A stretch of DNA of 6,664 nt from Akkermansiaceae bacterium (lineage in GTDB: Bacteria; Verrucomicrobiota; Verrucomicrobiia; Verrucomicrobiales; Akkermansiaceae). Shown piece after piece: positions 1-4,955 of this stretch. The notes below the pieces were generated by a model. It had not been told where the DNA came from and searched no databases. It saw nothing but the letters and a program-made list of their open reading frames with translations. Position 1 is the stretch's first letter; each line of letters begins with the position of its first letter. The position numbers and the translations under genes were made by a program. The stretch spans positions 1-6,664 of the forward strand of contig JALOTR010000166.1 in the NCBI GenBank assembly GCA_025457805.1. The letters are read 5' to 3'.

Positions 1-412
1 CATCATTGGTCATGCGGTTGGCGGCTTTGATGGAAGCGATGGGCACTTTGTATTTCGCGCTGATGCCAGAGAGCGTATCGCCTTTCACCACCGTGTGGAT
101 GATGGCGGCACCGTTGGCAGGTGCTGCGGGTGCGGAAGGAACAGCAGGCACGGCGGGCACGGATGGCACCACAGCTCCGGGATCTGCAGGCGCGCCCGGA
201 TCGATTGCAGCGACGCCCGCCGCTGCACTTCCCGCGGCTTCCTCGTAAGCGGCGGGAGTATCATAGATCGGGTTGGCGGGAGCTTGCTCTGCCAGTGACG
301 CATCCGGATTTCCGTAGGGTGCGGGAGTATCGTATTCGTCGGCCTTTTGCGAGGCGCACGAAACAAGCGAGACGGCAAGTGCTGCCGGGGCGAGGATGCG
401 GATGGGATTCAT
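1..412 (-). CDS. LysM-domain lipoprotein, 3' end outside window
   Basis: The first 137 codons of a gene that continues past the left edge. Residues 1-19 look like a lipoprotein signal: a positive start (MNPIR), a hydrophobic stretch, and a lipobox LVSC with the lipidated cysteine at 19. Next comes a low-complexity region rich in Ala, Pro, Asp and Tyr, with a repeated YDTPA(P/A)Y motif at 27-33 and 50-56, then a Val/Pro/Ala linker at about 75-101. From about residue 105 the pattern IIHTVVKGDTLSGISAKYKV is a classic LysM start (hydrophobic-HTV-x-KGDTL-x-x-I-x-x-KY). LysM domains bind N-acetylglucosamine glycans, normally peptidoglycan, so this is probably an envelope protein tethered to a membrane and reaching into the cell wall. 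Any further LysM or catalytic domain would lie outside the window. The ATG at 412-410 is chosen because it places the signal peptide at the N-terminus; no Shine-Dalgarno sequence precedes it. A 97-nt gap separates it from tatD upstream on the same strand. Confidence 0.85.
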   Translation of the reverse strand, partial: MNPIRILAPAALAVSLVSCASQKADEYDTPAPYGNPDASLAEQAPANPIYDTPAAYEEAAGSAAAGVAAIDPGAPADPGAVVPSVPAVPAVPSAPAAPANGAAIIHTVVKGDTLSGISAKYKVPIASIKAANRMTND

Positions 413-464
413 GATGGAATGGTTTTGGGATGCGGGTTTGGAATTGCGGGATGCAAGAGTGGTG

Positions 465-499
465 GTTTGCGCGCCCGTTTCGTGAAACGTGTTTGCGCG
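465..499. repeat. 9-nt direct repeats flanking a 14-nt palindrome
   Basis: GTTTGCGCG occurs at 465-473 and again at 491-499, 26 bp apart start to start. Between them is the inverted repeat CGTTTC-GT-GAAACG (476-489). An outer CGCGC/GCGCG pairing (470-474 with 495-499) could extend the hairpin through an asymmetric bulge. It sits in the 97-nt gap just after the tatD stop and about 55-85 nt before the LysM lipoprotein start. No T-run follows on the minus strand, so it is not a standard intrinsic terminator. It could be a regulator binding site or an RNA hairpin; the structure is visible, the role is not. Confidence 0.4.
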
Positions 500-509
500 T
501 CTGCTTTAT

Positions 510-1322
510 TCAATTTCCGCCGGATCGGAAGCGGAAAAAACCTTCGGCTGCGGCTCCGGTGTGGGCGAGGAGCTGCTCCTCGCTCTCCCCGCGGTGGGTG
601 GCGATGCTATTGGCGGTGATGCGCACGAAGGATGGCTCGTTGCGTTTTCCACGATGAGGTTCCGGCGCGAGATAGGGAGCATCCGTTTCCAACATGAAGG
701 ATCCTGCCGGACAGGCGGTCACGGTTTCCCGGATGCCACGAGCGTTCTTGAACGTGGCAACTCCGCCGAAGGAAACCAAGCCGCCAAGATCGAGAACGCG
801 GCGGGCATTTTCCCAGGTGCCGATGAAACAATGGAAAACCGCACGCGCCTTTCCCGAATACTCCTGATAGATGGCTAGCGCGTCATCGAAGGACTGATGG
901 CCGGATTGATCCCGCGTGTGGATGACCACATTGAGCCCGCAATCGACGGCCAGCTCGAAGTGACGATGCAGGAATGCACGTTGACGTTCACGGAATGCCG
1001 CCTCATCCCAACCCTCGGGTGCGGGGTGATAATAATCGAGCCCGGTTTCTCCGATGGCACAAACGCGATCGTCATTCACATGTTGTGCAATGTGCTCGAC
1101 CGCATCGTCCGGCGCGTGATGGACATCGCAGGGATGGATGCCGATGCAGGCATGGACAAACGGGTCGCGGGCGATGATTAGATTGGCCTCCAGATCATTC
1201 AGGCTGGTGGCCAGTGTCACAAGGCGGCCAACACCGGCTGCGTGAGCCCGTTCCAAGAGGGCGGGCAGTTCGAGTGCATCGAAGCGATGGGAAGCGAGAT
1301 GGCAGTGGGAATCGATCAACAT
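510..1322 (-). CDS. tatD: TatD-family metal-dependent hydrolase
   Basis: A 270-residue protein, the usual length for the TatD family (TIM-barrel, two-metal hydrolases; members are reported as 3'-5' DNases and some act as deacylases). Family signatures are all in order: DSHCHL at 4-9 giving the HxH metal ligands H6 and H8; GETGLDYY at 91-98 with metal-bridging E92; IHTRD at 134-138 with H135; HCFIG at 164-168 with H164; and LETDAPYLAP at 211-220 with D214, followed by the HRGKRNEP stretch. No key residue is missing, so it should be active. The motifs look closer to the YcfH-like branch than to E. coli TatD itself, so the exact substrate is open. No signal peptide, hence cytoplasmic. It starts 5 nt after the trpF stop, and the ATG has no Shine-Dalgarno sequence, so translation may depend on coupling to trpF. 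The start MLIDSHCHL is the canonical family N-terminus. Confidence 0.95.
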   Translation of the reverse strand: MLIDSHCHLASHRFDALELPALLERAHAAGVGRLVTLATSLNDLEANLIIARDPFVHACIGIHPCDVHHAPDDAVEHIAQHVNDDRVCAIGETGLDYYHPAPEGWDEAAFRERQRAFLHRHFELAVDCGLNVVIHTRDQSGHQSFDDALAIYQEYSGKARAVFHCFIGTWENARRVLDLGGLVSFGGVATFKNARGIRETVTACPAGSFMLETDAPYLAPEPHRGKRNEPSFVRITANSIATHRGESEEQLLAHTGAAAEGFFRFRSGGN

Positions 1323-1327
1323 ATCAA

Positions 1328-1984
1328 TCAGCGGTGGAGTGCGGCAAGCAGCGCGGCGACCTTATCGAAGTCTTTGATGCCGGGTGCAAGCTCTGCGCCG
1401 GAGGCCACATCGAGAGCCGCGGGCATCACGGTCGTGGCAGCCAACGCGGCATTGTCCGGAACGATGCCGCCGGCGAGGATGATCGGGATTTCAGGATGTT
1501 GCTTCTTGAAATCCAGCGCCGCATTCCAATCAAAGGTTTCACCCGTGCCGCCATAGATGCCTGGAGCGTGTGCATCAAGAAGGATGGCGGATGCGTGGAA
1601 GGCGGTGGCTTGTTTCAAATCCTCCAGCGTCTTCACCCCGATCGCCTTGATGAATGGAATGCCAGCCTCGCGATAGGGAGAAGCATCCGCAGGCGATTCA
1701 TCGCCGTGGAGCTGCACGACATCGATGAGCCCTTGTTGAATGAGGCGGAGGGGAAGTTCCGGATCTTCATTCACAAAAACGCCGACGCGCAGGATCCTGC
1801 CATCGAGACTTTGCAACCAGGTCGCCTGTTCCGGAGCGATGTATCGTTTGGATTGCGGCCAGAAATTCACACCCAGCGCATCCACGCCTGCCTCGATGAG
1901 TCGGAGAGCATCGTCGCCCATCGTGACGCCACAGACTTTCAGCGAAACGAATGAAGGATCCAGGAACCGCGCGAGCAAGGTCAT
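1328..1984 (-). CDS. trpF: Phosphoribosylanthranilate isomerase
   Basis: A 218-residue (beta/alpha)8-barrel enzyme that converts N-(5'-phosphoribosyl)anthranilate to CdRP (the 1-deoxyribulose 5-phosphate derivative), the third step of tryptophan synthesis. Diagnostic motifs are present: LKVCGVT at 15-21 with catalytic base C18; GVNFWPQSKRYI at 38-49; GVFVN at 68-72; VQLHGDE at 90-96; LLDA at 135-138 with catalytic acid D137; GGTGETFDW at 145-153; ILAGGI at 169-174; and DVASGAE at 192-198, the phosphate-binding loop (often DVSSGVE elsewhere). The chain begins about 12 residues earlier than many TrpF proteins, but there is no later ATG or GTG before the essential KVCG motif, so the start at 1984 stands; AAGG lies 7 nt before it. 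It stands alone here: no other trp gene is in the window, and its downstream partner is tatD. Confidence 0.97.
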   Translation of the reverse strand: MTLLARFLDPSFVSLKVCGVTMGDDALRLIEAGVDALGVNFWPQSKRYIAPEQATWLQSLDGRILRVGVFVNEDPELPLRLIQQGLIDVVQLHGDESPADASPYREAGIPFIKAIGVKTLEDLKQATAFHASAILLDAHAPGIYGGTGETFDWNAALDFKKQHPEIPIILAGGIVPDNAALAATTVMPAALDVASGAELAPGIKDFDKVAALLAALHR

Positions 1985-2059
1985 GGCGGGACCTTAGAAC
2001 AAAACCCGGCGAGGGAAACAGCGAAGTTCACGTCTCCCCTGAAGGCCTAACAGCCGGCA
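1985..2059. other. 75-nt gap between ThuA-ankyrin gene and trpF
   Basis: The gap follows the ThuA-ankyrin stop and precedes the trpF ATG, both on the minus strand. I find no hairpin with a T-run and no convincing -35/-10 pair, only the weak AAGG upstream of trpF. Readthrough from the upstream gene into trpF-tatD is therefore possible but not shown. Confidence 0.4.
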
Positions 2060-3460
2060 TCACAACTTGGACAGCACATCAATGGCAGGCTGGTTCTTGT
2101 ATTCCTTGGCGATGTCCAGCGCGGTGACTCCTTGTTTGGACTTCACCGTGGGATCCACCTTGTGATCGAGGAAGAGTTGGACGATTTCCGCACCACCGCT
2201 TGCAGCCGCTTCATGCAGCGGCGTGCCACCCAGTTCGCTGAGCGTGGTGGGGTCGGCACCGCCGGCGAGGATGGCTTTGGCGGTTTCCACCTGGTTCTTC
2301 GCGGCAGCGTGATGAAGAGGAGTCCAGCCATCCTTGTCGCGTTCGTTCGGCTTGGCTCCGGCCTTGAGCAAAGCTGCGGCAACTTGGGGATTGTTGCGCT
2401 CCACAGCGATATGGAGAGGTGTGCGCTGGGAAGCATTGACGGTATTCACATCCGCTCCGGAGGCCATAAGCAGGAGGGCGATGTCGGTTTTGTTGCGGAG
2501 GATGGCCTGCTCAAGCGGCGGGCGTGATGTGGGTTTGCCGCCGGTGCTGGCGCGTTTGGGATCCGCAGCGAGGTGCAATTTCACATCTTCCAGATCCCCT
2601 TTGGCGATGGCTTCATCAATGGTTTGATAAACCGGCGCCGCAGCTACCTTGCCCATCACTCCGGTGGCGGGCACTTGGACTCCGGCAGTCCATGCGATGG
2701 CATTGAGCACGAGCTTGCGGAAATTTTCATCCGACCAGTTCTTGTGAAAATGTCCGCCGGTGAAACCAAAGCCCTTCGCCGATCCCGCATCACCCACAGC
2801 CCATGCAAGCGTCTGGGGTTCCTTGCGTGCGAGTTTGGCGCGGATCTCCGCATTTCCCGAACGGGGACCATCGGCACCTAACGAACTTTCCGGCGGAACT
2901 GCTTGCAGGATGGGGACGGCACCTTCCCGCAACTTGATGTGATAATAAAACTCCTCCTCCACCTCGAAGCTGCCCACCCCCTGCGTGATGGGATGAGTTG
3001 CGAAGATGGGCTGGGTCATTTTCCAAATCGGGTTGACCGACCAGTCCACCTGGAAATGACCACCGATCGCCTCATCGAGAAATGCGGCCATCGCGGCATC
3101 GGCGGGTTCGAGCGCATAGTGGATCACGACGAGCCCCTTGCCGGCAGCGTGGTGTTTTTTCAGCTCATCCACCTTTCCTTTGGCCACGTGGGCCCCTTCC
3201 CCGTCGCTGTAGAGCACGATGCTGTCCGCGGCGGCCACCTTGGCGGCATCCTGCGGCCAGCCGAGGCTGACCTCCGCCTTGATGTTCAAGCCGCCGGTCT
3301 GGAGGTGGTTTGCAAGGAGTTCGCAGCCAGCCGGGTGCTCATGCTCGCCGGCGCCGTGGCTTTTGGGGCCGGCGATCAGGAGCACGGATTTCTCGGCAGC
3401 CGCTGCGAAAGACAGGGAAATCAGCGGAATCAGGGAGATGGAGCGGCAAAGTCGGTTCAT
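2060..3460 (-). CDS. Secreted ThuA-like domain protein with C-terminal ankyrin repeats
   Basis: A 466-residue protein with three parts. Residues 1-22 are a Sec-type signal peptide (MNRLCRS, hydrophobic core, AAA before EKS). Residues 24-260 match the ThuA-like family (class I glutamine-amidotransferase-like fold): VLLIAGPKSHGAGEHEH at 26-42, GKGLVVIHYALEP at 107-119, IGGHF at 132-136, THPITQGV at 155-162, EEEFYYHIK at 168-176 and GFTGGHFHKNW at 232-242 near the end of the domain. Residues 282-466 are ankyrin repeats, with clear TPLH signatures at 347-350, 380-383 and 413-416. ThuA-like proteins take part in disaccharide/3-keto-sugar metabolism in rhizobia, but many family members are uncharacterised; ankyrin repeats normally bind proteins. 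It is probably periplasmic or exported. It is divergent from the Gfo/Idh/MocA gene. The ATG is chosen because the signal peptide follows directly. The ThuA and ankyrin calls are firm; the biochemical role is unknown. Confidence 0.92.
   Translation of the reverse strand: MNRLCRSISLIPLISLSFAAAAEKSVLLIAGPKSHGAGEHEHPAGCELLANHLQTGGLNIKAEVSLGWPQDAAKVAAADSIVLYSDGEGAHVAKGKVDELKKHHAAGKGLVVIHYALEPADAAMAAFLDEAIGGHFQVDWSVNPIWKMTQPIFATHPITQGVGSFEVEEEFYYHIKLREGAVPILQAVPPESSLGADGPRSGNAEIRAKLARKEPQTLAWAVGDAGSAKGFGFTGGHFHKNWSDENFRKLVLNAIAWTAGVQVPATGVMGKVAAAPVYQTIDEAIAKGDLEDVKLHLAADPKRASTGGKPTSRPPLEQAILRNKTDIALLLMASGADVNTVNASQRTPLHIAVERNNPQVAAALLKAGAKPNERDKDGWTPLHHAAAKNQVETAKAILAGGADPTTLSELGGTPLHEAAASGGAEIVQLFLDHKVDPTVKSKQGVTALDIAKEYKNQPAIDVLSKL
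2063..2617 (-). repeat. Ankyrin repeat array (about 6 repeats) within the ThuA-like protein
   Basis: Protein-level repeats with a 33-residue period, at about residues 282-308 (degenerate), 313-343, 346-376, 379-409, 412-442 and 445-466 (C-terminal cap, cut short). The three central repeats have the consensus TPLH-x-A-A, then an LL/IL-x-x-G-A-x-P/V-x segment. The DNA copies are diverged, so this is an old array rather than a recent tandem expansion. Confidence 0.88.
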
Positions 3461-3494
3461 GGTGGGTTGCGGTTAACGGAAATTGGGCTGGAAA

Positions 3495-3524
3495 AATATC
3501 TTCCGCCAGCGATTTTTGGCGCAA
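3495..3524 (-). promoter_or_regulatory. Weak candidate promoter for the ThuA-ankyrin gene
   Basis: On the minus strand, TTGCGC (3524-3519) is followed after 18 nt by GATATT (3500-3495), matching 3 of 6 and 4 of 6 bases of the sigma70 consensus. Transcription would begin about 25-30 nt before the ATG at 3460. The match is weak and the sigma-factor preferences of this organism are unknown. Confidence 0.25.
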
Positions 3525-3537
3525 GGTGAAAGGCAAG

Positions 3538-3551
3538 CCCGGTTTCCCGGG
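3538..3551. promoter_or_regulatory. Inverted repeat in the divergent intergenic region
   Basis: CCCGG-TTTC-CCGGG forms a perfect 5-bp inverted repeat with a 4-nt centre, near the middle of the 152-bp region between two divergent genes. Its position would suit an operator controlling both. No long T-run follows it on the plus strand; on the minus strand the T-run lies before it, so it is not a terminator for either gene. A short palindrome like this can arise by chance in GC-rich DNA. Confidence 0.3.
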
Positions 3552-3612
3552 TAGCGGAAAAAAGTCCGTTTGCGTCTTTCCTCCAATTCGTCCATTCATC
3601 CAAACCAATCGT

Positions 3613-4878
3613 ATGAACCCAAATCTGAATCGCCGTTCGTTCCTCGGAAACACCACCCTCGCGGGTGCCAGCCTTGCCGCAGGATCCGTATTCGCCCAAA
3701 ACACCGCCGGGGGCTCCAAGAAAATCAAAGTCGGCCTCATCGGTTGCGGCGGCCGTGGCAACGGCGCGCTCGGCGACTTCATGGCGGCCTGCAAAATCCT
3801 CGGCCTGGAACCGGAGCTCACCGCTACCGGAGACGCCTTCAAGGACAAGGCCGATGGAGTCGGCAAAAAAATGGGCCTCGCCGATGACAAGTGCTTCGGC
3901 GGATTCGATGCCTACCACAAAGTCATCGCGTCCGGCTGCGAATACGTCATCATGGCCACTCCGCCTTCGTTCCGCCCCTTGCACTTCGCGGCCGCTGTAG
4001 AAGCAGGAAAACATTGTTTCATCGAAAAACCCGTGGCTGTAGATCCCGTGGGTGCCCGCTCGGTGATTGCCACTGGCGAAAAAGCAGCCGCCAAGGGACT
4101 CGCCGTCGTCACCGGCACGCAACGCCGCCACGACAAGAACTACCTCCGCAACAAAGCACTCATCGATGCCGGTGCCATCGGCCAGATCAAAGGCGGCGTC
4201 GTCCAATGGAACGGCGTGGTGCCTTGGATCAAGCGCCGCAACGAGGGGGAATCGGACGCTTCCTACCTTGCGCGGAATTGGCTCAACTTCAACGAGCTCT
4301 CCGGCGACCACATCGTCGAGCAACACGTCCACAACCTCGACGTCGCCGTTTGGTTCATGGGCAAGCTTCCCGTCACCGCAGTCGGTTTCGGTGGCCGTGC
4401 ACGCCGCCAGACTGGCAACATGTTCGACTTCTTCAGCATCGACTACGACTTCGGCGATGACGTCCACATCCACAGCCAATGCCGTCAGATCGCCGGCACC
4501 TACGGCCGCGTGGGCGAGCTTTTCACCGGCACCGAAGGCGTTTGCTACGGTGGTGGCAAGCTCAAGGGCAAGGATGTCTCGATTCCGGAAATCAAACTGG
4601 ATTCCGACAACTCGATGGTCCAGGAGCACGTGGACATGATCCGCAGCGTGATGACCGGCAAGCCGCTCAACGACGCCAAGCGCATCGCGGAAGTCACCCT
4701 CGTGGCCATCATGGGCCGCATCTCCGCCTACACCGGCGAACTGGTCCGTTGGAATGACCTCATCAGCAATGACAAGTCACCGTTTTACAACTACGCCTGC
4801 ACGCCGTCTGCGCTCGACTTTGAAAAGGGCGATGTGAAAGCACCGGAAGAAGTTCCGCCAATCCCTGGCAAGGCATGA
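3613..4878 (+). CDS. Tat-exported Gfo/Idh/MocA-family oxidoreductase
   Basis: A 421-residue protein. Residues 1-29 are a twin-arginine signal (NRRSFLG at 6-12, hydrophobic core, cleavage near VFAQ), so it is exported folded, probably with its nicotinamide cofactor already bound, as for Zymomonas glucose-fructose oxidoreductase. The Rossmann fold starts at KIKVGLIGCGGRGNGA (37-52, GxGxxG at 44-49). The family EKP motif with catalytic lysine K139 is in HCFIEKPVAVDP (134-145). The C-terminal domain contains GDHIVEQHVHNLDVAVW (231-247), matching the family's active-site helix with H240. Members oxidise or reduce sugars, inositols and related compounds with NAD(P); the substrate cannot be read from sequence. 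The start is set by the Tat motif; the upstream in-frame ATG at 3310 would overlap the divergent gene and bury the signal. There is no Shine-Dalgarno sequence. An intrinsic terminator follows 33 nt after the stop. Confidence 0.95.
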   Translation: MNPNLNRRSFLGNTTLAGASLAAGSVFAQNTAGGSKKIKVGLIGCGGRGNGALGDFMAACKILGLEPELTATGDAFKDKADGVGKKMGLADDKCFGGFDAYHKVIASGCEYVIMATPPSFRPLHFAAAVEAGKHCFIEKPVAVDPVGARSVIATGEKAAAKGLAVVTGTQRRHDKNYLRNKALIDAGAIGQIKGGVVQWNGVVPWIKRRNEGESDASYLARNWLNFNELSGDHIVEQHVHNLDVAVWFMGKLPVTAVGFGGRARRQTGNMFDFFSIDYDFGDDVHIHSQCRQIAGTYGRVGELFTGTEGVCYGGGKLKGKDVSIPEIKLDSDNSMVQEHVDMIRSVMTGKPLNDAKRIAEVTLVAIMGRISAYTGELVRWNDLISNDKSPFYNYACTPSALDFEKGDVKAPEEVPPIPGKA

Positions 4879-4911
4879 TTCCGACGGGCAAGCCCCTCTG
4901 TTAGATTCAAG

Positions 4912-4947
4912 ACCGCCGTGGACTCAAATCCGCGGCGGTTCTTTTTT
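4912..4947 (+). terminator. Rho-independent terminator of the Gfo/Idh/MocA gene
   Basis: An 11-bp stem (4912-4922 with 4929-4939, one T-G wobble) has a 6-nt loop CTCAAA and is followed by TTCTTTTTT at 4939-4947. It lies 33 nt after the stop codon and 17 nt before the end of the convergent CotH/lamin-tail gene. On the minus strand the same hairpin is not followed by a T-run, so it appears to act mainly in the plus direction. Confidence 0.9.
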
Positions 4948-4955
4948 GTCCACAC

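Noticed and set aside
6..248. Gly/Ala/Thr-rich plus-strand frame resembling a collagen-like repeat
   Set aside because: It is the complement of the Ala/Pro/Val-rich linker of the LysM lipoprotein, which has a lipobox and LysM motif supporting the minus strand.
1214..1954. 246-residue plus-strand open frame over trpF and the tatD start
   Set aside because: It lies antisense to two genes with intact catalytic motifs and shows no domain of its own.
2903..3529. 208-residue plus-strand open frame over the ThuA-like domain
   Set aside because: Antisense to a well-supported domain and signal peptide; no family signature.
3310..3612. Upstream in-frame ATG extending the oxidoreductase by 101 residues
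   Set aside because: It would overlap the start of the divergent ThuA-ankyrin gene and place the Tat signal in the middle of the protein.
3457..4629. 390-residue minus-strand open frame opposite the oxidoreductase gene
   Set aside because: It mirrors the Tat/Gfo/Idh/MocA gene, has no recognisable domain, and crosses the intergenic region; long antisense frames are common opposite GC-rich genes.
4912..4939. Bidirectional terminator serving both convergent genes
   Set aside because: The hairpin is followed by a T-run only on the plus strand; the minus side after the stem lacks one.
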